From positions 148,471-212,470 of the forward strand of contig NZ_KB893388.1 of NCBI RefSeq assembly GCF_000374085.1: a DNA stretch of 64,000 nucleotides, read 5' to 3'. The translations under genes and the position numbers were made by a program. This DNA is from Spirosoma spitsbergense DSM 19989. GTDB lineage: Bacteria > Bacteroidota > Bacteroidia > Cytophagales > Spirosomataceae. The notes beneath the pieces were generated by a model, which was given only the letters and a program-made list of their open reading frames with translations, made no database searches and was not told the origin of the DNA. Each line of letters opens with the position of its first letter. Positions within the stretch are counted from its first letter, which is position 1. Shown here one piece after another: positions 43,950-53,289 of the stretch.

Positions 43950-45410
43950 TTAGGCAATAATGTCGTTGATCACTTTTCCGGATACATCTGTCAGCCGGTA
44001 CCGTCGGCCCAGGTGTTTGAAAATTAACTTTTCGTGGTTGAGGCCCAACTGGTGTAATACAGTGGCCTGAAAATCGTGGACGTGGACCGGATTACTGGCA
44101 ATGTTATAGCCCATTTCATCGGTTTCGCCGTACACCATACCGGGTTTGATGCCCCCGCCCGCCATCCAGATGGTGAAACACCGGGGATGGTGATCGCGCC
44201 CGTAGTTGTCTTTGGTGAGCTTGCCCTGCGTGTAGCTGGTACGGCCAAATTCACCCCCCCAGATCACCAGCGTTTCGTCCAGCAAACCCCGTTGTTTAAG
44301 GTCGGTTACCAGAGCCGCCGATGCCTGATCGACATCTTTTGCCTGTCTGGCAATCTCGAAGGGTAGATTTCCGTGCTGGTCCCAGCCCTGATGGTACAAC
44401 TGCACAAACCGCACGCCATTTTCAGAGAGTTTGCGGGCCAGCAGGCAATTAGCGGCAAACGTACCGGGCACCAGGCAATCGGGGCCGTACAGTTTGATGA
44501 TGTCGTCCGGCTCCTTCGATAAATCCATCACTTCTGGAACGGCGGTCTGCATCCGGTAGGCCATCTCGTACTGCTTCACTTTGGCCGTTATCTCCGGGTC
44601 GCCGAATTCCTGGTACGACAGGTCGTTTAACTGGGCCAGATTATCGAGCATGGCCCGGCGTTCCTGCCTGTTCATGCCCTCCGGATCGCGCAGGTACAAT
44701 ACGGGGTCTTCGCCCTTGCTGAACTGAACGCCCTGGTGAATAGAATCCAGAAACCCGTTCGACCATAATTTAGAGTAGACGCCCTGCCCGTTGCCAATGC
44801 CACGCGACAGCAGCACCGTGAAATTGGGGAGATTTTTGTTCTCGTTGCCCAATCCGTAACTCAGCCAGGCACCCATGCTGGGGCGGTTACCCTGTTGCGA
44901 GCCCGTTTGCAGAAACGTCAGGGCAGGGTCGTGGTTGATGGCTTCGGTATACATGGATTTCACAATGCAGAGGTCATCCACAATACCGGCCGTGTAGGGG
45001 AGCAGGTCACTCACCCACGCCCGCGATTCGCCGTACTGCTTGAAATCGACGAAGGAGCCGACCAGTGGAAACTCTTTCTGATTGGCTGTCATGCCCGTTA
45101 GTCGCTGCGTACCCCGCACGGAGGGCGGTATCTCCTGACCCATCAGTTCCCGCAGTTTGGGCTTGTAATCGAACAGTTCCTGCTGCGAGGGTGCTCCGTT
45201 CTGGAACAGGTAGATGACTCGTTTGGCTTTCGGCGCAAAGTGCGGAATACCGGGCGTAAAGCCTTCTTCGTCCGCTCCGCTGCCCCGAAACAGGTCGGGT
45301 ACTAGCAGCGAACCCAGGGCAACACTGCCTAAGCCCAGACTTAGTCGGGACAGGAAGCGACGCCGGTTAAAACTCAGTCCGTGTTCAAGAATTTCTTTTT
45401 CCATAGCCAT
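43950..45410 (-). CDS. DUF1501 family protein, Tat-exported (copy 1)
   Basis: 486 residues. Tat-type signal NRRRFLSRLSLGLGSVALGSLLVP. The rest is the DUF1501 domain of the alkaline phosphatase/sulfatase superfamily (APSQQELFDYKP, SRGIGNGQGVYSKLWSNGFLDS, LVIWGGEFGRTSYTQG, GRDHHPRCFTIWMAGGGIKPG). The conserved His, Glu and Asp in these motifs may bind metal, as in the superfamily; activity is unproven. Its ATG overlaps the stop of the DUF1553 gene by one base (TGATG), so the two products are probably made in fixed ratio. Confidence 0.9.
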   Translation of the reverse strand: MAMEKEILEHGLSFNRRRFLSRLSLGLGSVALGSLLVPDLFRGSGADEEGFTPGIPHFAPKAKRVIYLFQNGAPSQQELFDYKPKLRELMGQEIPPSVRGTQRLTGMTANQKEFPLVGSFVDFKQYGESRAWVSDLLPYTAGIVDDLCIVKSMYTEAINHDPALTFLQTGSQQGNRPSMGAWLSYGLGNENKNLPNFTVLLSRGIGNGQGVYSKLWSNGFLDSIHQGVQFSKGEDPVLYLRDPEGMNRQERRAMLDNLAQLNDLSYQEFGDPEITAKVKQYEMAYRMQTAVPEVMDLSKEPDDIIKLYGPDCLVPGTFAANCLLARKLSENGVRFVQLYHQGWDQHGNLPFEIARQAKDVDQASAALVTDLKQRGLLDETLVIWGGEFGRTSYTQGKLTKDNYGRDHHPRCFTIWMAGGGIKPGMVYGETDEMGYNIASNPVHVHDFQATVLHQLGLNHEKLIFKHLGRRYRLTDVSGKVINDIIA

Positions 45411-47755
45411 CAGGACTTGGTAATGGTTTCTTCCAGATTATAAATGGTGGTGACCACCCGCATCAGGGCCGTCAGTTGCGTTTTGTCGACCTGCGGAGGA
45501 ATGGGGTACTCACCCACGGCCAGCGATTTCTCGACACTGGATTTAGTGAGGGTTTTTAGTTCGTTTTCGTAGTAAGCCGTCAGCAGAGCCGTTTCTTTCT
45601 CGTTCGGCTTCCGACTCACGATCAGCCGGAAAGCCCGGTTTATCTTGTCGGCCGGGGCGCTCCGTTCCTGCAATAGTCGGGCGGCTAGCACCCGTGATGC
45701 CTCCAGTACCGTCGGGTCGTTCATCATGACCAGCGCCTGCAACGGCGTATTGGTTTTTAGTCGCCTGACTTCGCACATATCCCGGTTGCTGGCATCGAAA
45801 ATGGCCAGCGATGGTGGAGGGACTGTTCGTTTGATGAGCGTATACATACCTCTCCGGTACAGGCTTGCGCCGTGATCCTGAACGTACATGGACAACAAGC
45901 CCCGCCCTGAGGTAGCCCCTTCCCACAAACCAGGCGGCTGGTAGGGCTTTACACTGGGACCACCAATGGCCGGGTTCAGTAACCCGCTGCTGCTTAGCAC
46001 CAGATCCCTTACAAACTCCGCTTCGATGCGATAACGCGGGCCACGGGCCAGCAGCCGGTTGTCCGGGTCGGCCTGTAGTTTTTCCGGGGTCATCACCGCC
46101 GACTGCCGGTAAGTGGCCGACGTGACCAACTGCTTCACCAGCCGTTTAACGTCCCAGCCATGCTCCATGAAATCGACCGCCAGCCAGTCCAGCAGTTCGG
46201 GATGGGAGGGAAGCTCGCCCTGCATGCCGAAGTCGCCCGGTGTTTTGACGATGCCTTTTCCGAAAAACTCCTGCCATACCTGATTGACATACACCCGCGC
46301 CGTGAGCGGGTTTTTCCGGTCGAACATCCACTTGGCCAGTCCCAGGCGATTTTTGGGATAACGTTCATTGAAGGGTAGAATAGCCGACGGTGTACCAGGT
46401 TGTACCTCGTCGCCATGCGCATCATACACCCCCCGTTTCAGAACGAAGGTTTTGCGGGTCGTGTCCAGGTCGCCCATTACGGATACGATCAACTTATTGG
46501 TGTCCAACTTATTGACGAACGAGAGAATACCCTGTACATCCTCATCGCAGATTTCCATCATGGGTTTCTTGGCGTAGGTATCCGGCCCGCCAATGACCGA
46601 TTCGATACCCACTTCCTTCACGTTGTTGAAAAACGCGAAGAGTTTGTAATACTCTTTCTGGGAAAAAGGGTCGTACTTATGATCGTGGCAGTGGGCACAT
46701 TCCATTGTTACGCCCAGCAATCCTTTTCCGAACAAATCCGTGCGATCCGTTACGTACATGGTCCGGTATTCCTCCGGGATTGTGCCCCCTTCTTCGGTTA
46801 TTTTATGGTTTCGGTTGAAGCCCGTTGCCAGCAACTGCTCTTTAGTGGGGGTTCCCGGCCCACCAAAGCCGTTGGGGCTGGACAGGAAATCGCCCGCCAG
46901 TTGCCAGGTGACGAAGTCGTTGTACCGCATGTTTTTGTTGAAGGCATGAATGACCCAATCGCGCCAGGGCCACTGCGTGCGGTAACCATCGTCCTGATAT
47001 CCATGCGAATCGGCGTACCGGGCAACGTCCAGCCAATGAAGAGCCATCTTCTCGCCATAAGCGGGATTCTGCAACAACCGATCAACCGCTTTTTCGTAGG
47101 CATTGGGGGATTTATCGGCCAGAAACTGGTCCATCATCGCCAGGCTGGGGGGGAGGCCTGTCAGGTCTAGGCTCAATCGTTTGAGTAACCGCTCTTTATC
47201 CGCTTCGTCATTGGGTGCGAGTCCCTTTTGCTCCTGCTTTTGCAGGATAAAGTAATCGATTTCATTCTTTGGCCAGTCTTTCCGGCTGATGGTGGGCAGG
47301 GCCGACTTTTTAGGGGCTACAAAGGCCCAGTGTTTTTCGTAGGTAGCGCCCTGTTTAATCCATTTCTCGATCAGTTTTATCTCACGGTTAGATAGTTTCA
47401 GGTTTGACGAGGGGGGCGGCATCATCACTGATGTATCGGTGGCGGTGATGCGTAAAAAAACTTCCGACAACTCTGGTTTACCAGATACCAGCGCGTGGGC
47501 CGTTGGGTGCTCTTTCAAGGCTTTGAAGGCACTTTCGGGCTGGTCGAGCCGTAGCCCGGCTTTCCGTTTGTTGGCATCGGGGCCGTGGCAGGCCGAGCAT
47601 TTATCGGACAGGATAGGCCGGATATCGAAATTGTAACTGACCTGGTCCGGGATTTTTTCCTCATCAGCCAGACTGGACGTATGGCTGGAGCAGGCTTGTA
47701 TGAGCCATACCCCGCTAATGGTCAGGGCGATGAGACAATACGATAGTTTTTTCAT
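45410..47755 (-). CDS. Cytochrome/DUF1549/DUF1553 lipoprotein
   Basis: 781 residues with a lipoprotein signal ending LIQAC (Cys 22). Planctomycete-type cytochrome domain with CSACH (53-57) and MMPP as likely Met ligand, then DUF1549 (about 160-380: IDYFILQKQEQKGL, LSLDLTGLPPSLAMM, HWLDVARYADSHGYQDD) with a second haem-type motif CAHCH (353-357), and DUF1553 (about 465-730: NRLGLAKWMFDRKNPLTARVYVNQVWQEFFGKGIVKT). Almost always found next to DUF1501 genes, as here. Probably a periplasmic di-haem protein working with the DUF1501 partner on an unknown substrate. Confidence 0.9.
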   Translation of the reverse strand: MKKLSYCLIALTISGVWLIQACSSHTSSLADEEKIPDQVSYNFDIRPILSDKCSACHGPDANKRKAGLRLDQPESAFKALKEHPTAHALVSGKPELSEVFLRITATDTSVMMPPPSSNLKLSNREIKLIEKWIKQGATYEKHWAFVAPKKSALPTISRKDWPKNEIDYFILQKQEQKGLAPNDEADKERLLKRLSLDLTGLPPSLAMMDQFLADKSPNAYEKAVDRLLQNPAYGEKMALHWLDVARYADSHGYQDDGYRTQWPWRDWVIHAFNKNMRYNDFVTWQLAGDFLSSPNGFGGPGTPTKEQLLATGFNRNHKITEEGGTIPEEYRTMYVTDRTDLFGKGLLGVTMECAHCHDHKYDPFSQKEYYKLFAFFNNVKEVGIESVIGGPDTYAKKPMMEICDEDVQGILSFVNKLDTNKLIVSVMGDLDTTRKTFVLKRGVYDAHGDEVQPGTPSAILPFNERYPKNRLGLAKWMFDRKNPLTARVYVNQVWQEFFGKGIVKTPGDFGMQGELPSHPELLDWLAVDFMEHGWDVKRLVKQLVTSATYRQSAVMTPEKLQADPDNRLLARGPRYRIEAEFVRDLVLSSSGLLNPAIGGPSVKPYQPPGLWEGATSGRGLLSMYVQDHGASLYRRGMYTLIKRTVPPPSLAIFDASNRDMCEVRRLKTNTPLQALVMMNDPTVLEASRVLAARLLQERSAPADKINRAFRLIVSRKPNEKETALLTAYYENELKTLTKSSVEKSLAVGEYPIPPQVDKTQLTALMRVVTTIYNLEETITKS

Positions 47756-47769
47756 ATAGGGCAGGTAGA

Positions 47770-47820
47770 GTCATTATCTAGTCATTGGTATAGTGGAACG
47801 ATGAATGACTATTTAATGAC
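47770..47820. repeat. Imperfect hairpin between the two DUF1501/DUF1553 units
   Basis: Arms 47770-47786 and 47804-47820 match at 15 of 17 bases, with a 17-base loop. Each has two GTCATT units. A third copy (aaatgac) follows at 47824-47830. It separates the two DUF1501-bearing modules. Confidence 0.6.
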
Positions 47821-47835
47821 AATAAATGACGCTTC

Positions 47836-49281
47836 TCACATCAGCAAGTCCATTACTGCTTTCCCTTTGCCGTCCGGTGTGGTATAAAAGGGACGCCGTT
47901 CTACTTCATACTGTGTATCAGGGGCAATACCCAGCGCGTGGTAAATGGTCTGGTGAATGCCATCAATCCGGACGGGATTCTCGATGGTTTTGCAGGGGCG
48001 CTCGTCGGCGGTTTTCCCGTACACGAACCCTTTTTTGATGCCACCCCCAAACATGAGTATGGAGCAGCCATCCGTAAAGTGACGGTGCATGCCGTAGAAT
48101 TTCGGATCCGTCAGCACATCGGGTTGTTTGACCTGCTCCTGCACTTTGGCATCAGGGCGTCCTTCCACCATCATATCCCGGCTAAACTCGCTGGCGAGGA
48201 TGATGAGGGTACGGTCGAGGTGGCCGGTTTTTTCCAGGTCCAGAATCAACTGCGAAATGGGCCCGTCAATCTGGCACTTCATTTCTTCCAGCCGGGTATG
48301 GCCATTTTCGTGGGTGTCCCAGCCTTTGAAGGGTTCGTATTCGGTGGTGACGCTGATGAACCGGGCACCCTGTTCGGTGAGTCGGCGGGCCAGCAGACAC
48401 CCCAGACCGAATTTTCCGGTGTTGTAGCGGTCGTACACGGCCTTGGGCTCCTGGCTCAGATCGAACGCCTTCGCTTCGGGCGAGTTCAGCAACCGATACG
48501 CCTGCTCCATCGACCGGCGAAGGGATTCTTTCTGGTAGTCGCTCCCGTATTCGCCAATCGGACCACTGCCAATCAGTTCATTATAGAGTTGATTCCGACG
48601 TTCGAACCGACGGGCATCCATGCCCACGGGTGGCCGAACGCTCTCCAGTCCCTGACTGGGGTCGGGAATGAAGAAAGGACCAAACTCATTGCCCAGAAAA
48701 CCGGAGGTATGAAACGCTTTCAACTCTTCGGCCTCCCCAACGGTAAACCGCTGGCCGATATCGATAAAAGCCGGAATAACCGGGTTCTTCGGCCCCAATT
48801 CCTTGGCAATCCAGGAACCGATGTGCGGTGCCGCCACGGTTTGGGGTGGCTCGTAGCAGGTATGCCAGTGATACTGATGGCGTGAGTGCAGAATATGCCC
48901 CATGTCGGCGGCTACGTACGAGCGAATGAGCGTACCCCGGTCCATCACTTTTCCAATGGATTGCAGCCCGTCGGAGAAATGAATCCCGTCCAGTACCGTT
49001 GGCACTGACTTGAAGGTGCTCAGCACCCGGTTGCCTTCCATCCCCGTTTCGTAGGGTGTAAAGCGTTTGGGATCGAAGGTTTCAGTATGGGCCATGCCAC
49101 CCGCCATCCAGATCAGGATGACTGTATCGGCCGTTCCGCGCTGACCGACCAATTTGGTTTTATCGTTGCTGTTCGTGCAGCCCGATAGCAAGCTGGCTAC
49201 GGGGGCACTGGCTGCTATAGCGGCCAATGTTGCGGCACTCGTTTTTTGGAGAAACTCCCGACGATTCCATTTGTTAATCAT
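47836..49281 (-). CDS. DUF1501 family protein, Tat lipoprotein (copy 2)
   Basis: 481 residues. Signal NRREFLQKTSAATLAAIAAS has a twin arginine, then SLLSGC for lipidation, so it is probably exported folded and anchored. DUF1501 motifs: LIWMAGGMAHTETFDPKRF, HSRHQYHWHTCYEPPQ, VTTEYEPFKGWDTHENGHTRLEEM, LIILASEFSRDM, HRHFTDGCSILMFGGGIKKG. It is only distantly similar to copy 1. It follows the fused DUF2231/DUF1553 gene after 19 bp. Confidence 0.9.
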   Translation of the reverse strand: MINKWNRREFLQKTSAATLAAIAASAPVASLLSGCTNSNDKTKLVGQRGTADTVILIWMAGGMAHTETFDPKRFTPYETGMEGNRVLSTFKSVPTVLDGIHFSDGLQSIGKVMDRGTLIRSYVAADMGHILHSRHQYHWHTCYEPPQTVAAPHIGSWIAKELGPKNPVIPAFIDIGQRFTVGEAEELKAFHTSGFLGNEFGPFFIPDPSQGLESVRPPVGMDARRFERRNQLYNELIGSGPIGEYGSDYQKESLRRSMEQAYRLLNSPEAKAFDLSQEPKAVYDRYNTGKFGLGCLLARRLTEQGARFISVTTEYEPFKGWDTHENGHTRLEEMKCQIDGPISQLILDLEKTGHLDRTLIILASEFSRDMMVEGRPDAKVQEQVKQPDVLTDPKFYGMHRHFTDGCSILMFGGGIKKGFVYGKTADERPCKTIENPVRIDGIHQTIYHALGIAPDTQYEVERRPFYTTPDGKGKAVMDLLM

Positions 49282-49300
49282 AGCGTTTCGTTGACTAGGG

Positions 49301-51661
49301 TCAATAAATCAATTGAAATTCCGGGTGGAGCGCAATGGCCCACACAAGATCTTCTATGCCTTCTACAGTGGGTTGTTTGCCCAGTACTTTCTGGGCTACC
49401 AGCATTTCTTTGGGCCTGGGATCGCGTCCCAGCGATTTCCGATACAGTGCTTTTACCAGTGAATCTGACGACGGATACTGGGTTTTCCATTGCTCTGCCC
49501 CCCGTTTCAGGGCCTCATTGAAGGTACTGCCGTTGGTTAGTTCCAGGGCCTGCAGCAGGTTGGCCTGCGAGGTGCGGCTGGTACTGACCGTCTCGCGATT
49601 GGGGCGGCCTAACGCCGTTTGGAATGGGTCATTTTTTACCAGAGAAGCCCGGGCAAAGCGTTTTTCGTTCTGAATCGTATTCGGCAGCATCTTCACGATG
49701 TTTGTATCCTGATAGATAGGGACGAACGCCACGCTGACCGCATCGGCGAACTGCTCCGCCGTCAGCCGCCGACGTACCATGCCGCTGAACACGTAGGAGG
49801 GGGCCGTAATTAAGCCCTCATCTTTAATGCCCACCGAAGGCAACTGATACGTTTTCGAGGTGGTGATGGTATAAATCAGCTTTTTGATGTCGTAGCCATT
49901 CTGCACAAAATCATAGGCCAGCCAGTCCAGCAAATCCTGACTCCAGGGTTCGTTATCCATCGCATCCACCGGCTCGACAATCCCGCGTCCCATCAACTGC
50001 GCCCAGACCCGGTTTACCAGCGTGCGGTAAAGCCGACCGTCTTTGGGCTGTACCAGAAAATCGGCCAGTTCGCGCAGGCGTTCTTCCGTTGACGCATCCA
50101 CGCTGATGGTACCCAACTCTTTATACAGGATACTTCGACCTGCCATTCTCCCCGTTGGCTTGTCGCACCGGTTAATTTCCAGCGTGCTATCCGCAAATAC
50201 GTTTGCAAAGGCATAGGCATCGGCTAGTTTCCAGTCACTCACGAAGCTATCGTGGCAGGACGCGCATTTCAGGTTCAGCCCCAGCAGTACCTGCGCCACG
50301 TTCTGGGCAGCCTGCATCTCGGTGCGCTGACTGGCGTTTATGGTTCCCCGCCATTTAATGCCTTTGATAAACCCGGCTGATTCTTTGGTTGGGCTGATGA
50401 GTTCACGCACGAACCAGTTGTAGGGCTTATTCTTTTGCAACGAGCCATACAGCCATTTCGTAATATCATACCGGCCACCGGTAATGTAGCCCGTGCCACT
50501 GTAGTCGTTCCGCAGGGCATCATTCCAGAAAGTGAGCCAGTGCTGGGCGTAATCGTCATTGCGACCGAGTAATTCCTTCACCAGCGCTTCCCGCTTATCG
50601 GGCTTGGTATCGGCCTCGAATACCTGTATTTTATCGGGTGGTGGTAATAGCCCCATAATATCCAGGTACACCCGCCGGATATACGTCCGATCATCGACTA
50701 CGCTCTTCCATTCGATCTTGTTTTTGTGGAAATACACGTTAACCAACCGGTCAATGGGGTTCGTAATGTCAACTGTAGCGGCTGGCAGCACCGGTAAACG
50801 AGGGGCTAAGTCAGCCACCCGATAAATGCTTTTTTCGGCCCCATTGGGCCAGGGAGCACCCTGTTTTATCCAGAACGATAACAGGGCTACCTCTTTTTCG
50901 GTCAGGCGTTTGCCTTTGGTGGGCATGGCCTCCTTATCATCGGCGGGTAACATAATCCGACGGATTATCTCACTATCTTCCGGGTGCCCGGCTTCCAGGA
51001 TGGCACCGTGCTTGCCTCCTTTGAAGAGCAGGTCTTTTTTATCCATCCGTAGTTCACCCTTGGTTTTGGTGGCACTATGGCAACTGTAGCAATTGTGCGC
51101 CAGGATGGAACGAACCTCTACATTGAGTTCGCTGATCTGTTTGGCTGAGAGCGGCTGACCGGTGCTGACGCTGGCAAACGCGAAGTTTGTGCCGCCAGTG
51201 CCCGGTGAAGTTGGGGAATTCCCAAAGGGTAACACACTAGAGAGGTAGTCTTCACCGTGCGTGAGCAGGGCCCCAAAATGCCCGGCTACGCTCACGCCCA
51301 CAACGGTTAAAATCAGTAACGTCCGGTAGGCCGAAATACGCCCTGAGCGCAGGGCCAATACCGTCAGGATAGCCAGTGACATAGTCGCCAGTCCCGACCA
51401 TTGGTGGATTGTAACGCCTTTGCCGGCATAATCTTCCTGATTGACAAGGATAAGTCCGAGGGCCGCGGCCAGAATAGCACTTATGGTCCCAATCCAGACC
51501 ATGGCGGTTATACCCGACCTGAGTTCTGTTGATTTTCGATACCAGCTAATGCTTTCCAGTAGCAGGGCAATACAGAGCAGGCCAACCGGAAAATGAACGA
51601 TGAGGGGGTGCAATCGTCCCAGAAATTGCCAAAGCCAAAATGATTCTACTAAGATGGTCAC
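49301..51661 (-). CDS. Fused DUF2231/cytochrome/DUF1549/DUF1553 membrane protein
   Basis: 786 residues. DUF2231 helices at 1-145 (RLHPLIVHFPVGLLCIALLLES, HQWSGLATMSLAIL, GHFGALLTHGEDYL), cytochrome domain with CYSCH (191-195) and Met in EAMPTKG, DUF1549 (about 300-480) with a second CASCH (466-470), and DUF1553 (about 520-760: DGRLYRTLVNRVWAQLMGRGIVEPVDAMDNEPW). The neighbouring module has the DUF2231/cytochrome and DUF1549/DUF1553 parts as separate genes (41751-43928 and 45410-47755), so this fusion suggests they form one complex. Confidence 0.9.
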   Translation of the reverse strand: MTILVESFWLWQFLGRLHPLIVHFPVGLLCIALLLESISWYRKSTELRSGITAMVWIGTISAILAAALGLILVNQEDYAGKGVTIHQWSGLATMSLAILTVLALRSGRISAYRTLLILTVVGVSVAGHFGALLTHGEDYLSSVLPFGNSPTSPGTGGTNFAFASVSTGQPLSAKQISELNVEVRSILAHNCYSCHSATKTKGELRMDKKDLLFKGGKHGAILEAGHPEDSEIIRRIMLPADDKEAMPTKGKRLTEKEVALLSFWIKQGAPWPNGAEKSIYRVADLAPRLPVLPAATVDITNPIDRLVNVYFHKNKIEWKSVVDDRTYIRRVYLDIMGLLPPPDKIQVFEADTKPDKREALVKELLGRNDDYAQHWLTFWNDALRNDYSGTGYITGGRYDITKWLYGSLQKNKPYNWFVRELISPTKESAGFIKGIKWRGTINASQRTEMQAAQNVAQVLLGLNLKCASCHDSFVSDWKLADAYAFANVFADSTLEINRCDKPTGRMAGRSILYKELGTISVDASTEERLRELADFLVQPKDGRLYRTLVNRVWAQLMGRGIVEPVDAMDNEPWSQDLLDWLAYDFVQNGYDIKKLIYTITTSKTYQLPSVGIKDEGLITAPSYVFSGMVRRRLTAEQFADAVSVAFVPIYQDTNIVKMLPNTIQNEKRFARASLVKNDPFQTALGRPNRETVSTSRTSQANLLQALELTNGSTFNEALKRGAEQWKTQYPSSDSLVKALYRKSLGRDPRPKEMLVAQKVLGKQPTVEGIEDLVWAIALHPEFQLIY

Positions 51662-51708
51662 TACGCGTTCAGAAAGTTAGTCCGTTGAATAGTCTTTTTA
51701 TTTGATTT

Positions 51709-51750
51709 TTCTGCACGAATCACAGTGTTAAAACTGTGACCCGTACAGAA
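51709..51750 (-). repeat. Intercistronic hairpin after the second susD gene
   Basis: Arms 51709-51726 and 51733-51750 match at 15 of 18 bases (core cacagt / actgtg). On the minus strand it is followed by an A-rich, not T-rich, stretch, so it is probably an attenuating or stabilising hairpin that lowers read-through from susCD into the cytochrome gene. Confidence 0.5.
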
Positions 51751-51781
51751 AAGTGCCTGATTACGAATTATTTACTCGTGT

Positions 51782-53278
51782 TTATTGATAGCCTGGATTC
51801 TGCGTTAGCTTGTTGTTGATCAAAATTTGCGGAGCCGGAATTGGGAAGAAGTACTCATAATCACTGAATACATAATCCTGCGCGTTAAAGGCAATACCGC
51901 CCCGGTTTACGGTGGGATTGCCTTTTTCTTTGGCTCCATAGGCGTTCATAAAAGCAGCCAGTTCGGCGGGTGATTTGGTTCGTCTCAGATCGAACCAGCG
52001 ATGATTCTCAAACGCCAGTTCCACGCGCCGTTCCTGCATGATGGCTGTTTTAAAAGCCGCTTTGTCCAGCCCCGTCAGGTCTTTCAGCCCCGCCCGCTTC
52101 CGTACCTGATTCACGTAGCCAATCGCTTCAGCCGTTGGGCCACTCTGCTCATTGATGGCTTCGGCCATCATCAGCAACACGTCGGCGTAGCGAAGTACCA
52201 CCCAGTTATCATCCGTTCGTCCGGTGAGGGTATGGGGGTGGGTAAACTTGATGACGTACGGAATGGTCACTGCCGTACCTTTCAGCGTATAACTGGTTCT
52301 TAACGACGCGTCTTTACGCAGGTCGCCCGGCTCGTAAGCGGCAATCATATCATTGGTCGGAATGTTACGGCCACCGGGGGTTGTGTTGGCAAAGCCCGTA
52401 ACGGCATCTGCCGAAAGCCGGGGCGCAAATGTGTAGGCAAAACTACTCCACTCGCCCAGGTCGTTACCGCCCTGATACTGCACCTCGAAAATGGATTCAG
52501 GGCCGTTCTTTTTGGCCGGATTGAAGTTATCAGCATAAAGCGGATTTAGTGAATAGCCCGTTACCTGCTTGAGCGTTGCCAAGGCTTCGGCGTATTTTTT
52601 CTGCGTCAGTTGTGACTTACCCAATAGAGCCAGTGCGGCCCCTTTGGTAATCCGGCCCGTTTGCGAAGCGGGATAGGTAGCGGGGAGTAACGCAACGGCT
52701 TCTTTCAGGTCTTTCTCAACCTGTGCCCATACGTCGGCCTGTGGAGAACGCACCAAATCAAACGCTTTATCGGGCTTGTCCAATGTGGACGTTACCAGCA
52801 CCACATCACCAAAGTACTGAACCATGTCGAAATAAAAGTAAGCTCTGAGAAACTTCAACTGCCCTTCGATGGGTCCTTTTATTGTAGCATCAAGCGTACT
52901 CCCTGCCAGTTTTTCTAAGGTATAGTTGGCACTATACAACCCGGAATAATATTGATTCCAAAGGTTGGAAATCTCGCCATTCCCCTGGTTGACCGACGAG
53001 AACTCAAACGCTTCCCAGCCAGCCGCCCCACCCCGGTCAAGCGGGTTGAAATCCAGGGTTGTATTGTCGGACGTGAACTCTTTAAAGATATAGGCCGAGT
53101 TGGTAATCGTTTGCATCTGGCCATATACGCCGTTCAGTGCCTGCAAAAACTGATCTTCAGTTTTGTAGAACAGGTCGGCACCAATGCGCGTAGGGTCAGT
53201 GGTAACCAGAAAATCATCTTTGCAGGAAAACTGAGTCAGGCAAAGAAAAAGGAGACTTAAACTAGCTATTTTTTTCAT
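51782..53278 (-). CDS. SusD/RagB-family nutrient-binding lipoprotein (locus copy 2)
   Basis: 498 residues with a lipoprotein signal ending LTQFSC (Cys 19). SusD pattern: FLVTTDPTRIGADLFYKTEDQFLQALNGVYGQMQ, RYADVLLMMAEAINEQSGPTAEAIGYVNQVRKRAGL, MQERRVELAFENHRWFDLRRTKS. Surface partner of the SusC gene that ends 12 bp upstream. Similar in plan to copy 1 but clearly divergent. Confidence 0.94.
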   Translation of the reverse strand: MKKIASLSLLFLCLTQFSCKDDFLVTTDPTRIGADLFYKTEDQFLQALNGVYGQMQTITNSAYIFKEFTSDNTTLDFNPLDRGGAAGWEAFEFSSVNQGNGEISNLWNQYYSGLYSANYTLEKLAGSTLDATIKGPIEGQLKFLRAYFYFDMVQYFGDVVLVTSTLDKPDKAFDLVRSPQADVWAQVEKDLKEAVALLPATYPASQTGRITKGAALALLGKSQLTQKKYAEALATLKQVTGYSLNPLYADNFNPAKKNGPESIFEVQYQGGNDLGEWSSFAYTFAPRLSADAVTGFANTTPGGRNIPTNDMIAAYEPGDLRKDASLRTSYTLKGTAVTIPYVIKFTHPHTLTGRTDDNWVVLRYADVLLMMAEAINEQSGPTAEAIGYVNQVRKRAGLKDLTGLDKAAFKTAIMQERRVELAFENHRWFDLRRTKSPAELAAFMNAYGAKEKGNPTVNRGGIAFNAQDYVFSDYEYFFPIPAPQILINNKLTQNPGYQ

Positions 53279-53289
53279 TTCCGTGACGA

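Noticed and set aside
46400..47170. Open frame of 256 codons on the plus strand
   Set aside because: Antisense to the DUF1549/DUF1553 gene, whose domains and haem motifs are clear on the minus strand.
47938..48885. Long open frame of 315 codons on the plus strand
   Set aside because: It lies fully antisense to the DUF1501 gene at 47836-49281, has no signal or known motif, and its composition is that of an antisense shadow of a GC-rich gene.
47836..51661. Haem/DUF1501/DUF1553 genes considered as a mobile island from a Planctomycete
   Set aside because: No integrase, transposase, flanking repeat or tRNA is seen, and GC content and style look like the neighbours. DUF1501/DUF1553 genes are also native to many Cytophagales.
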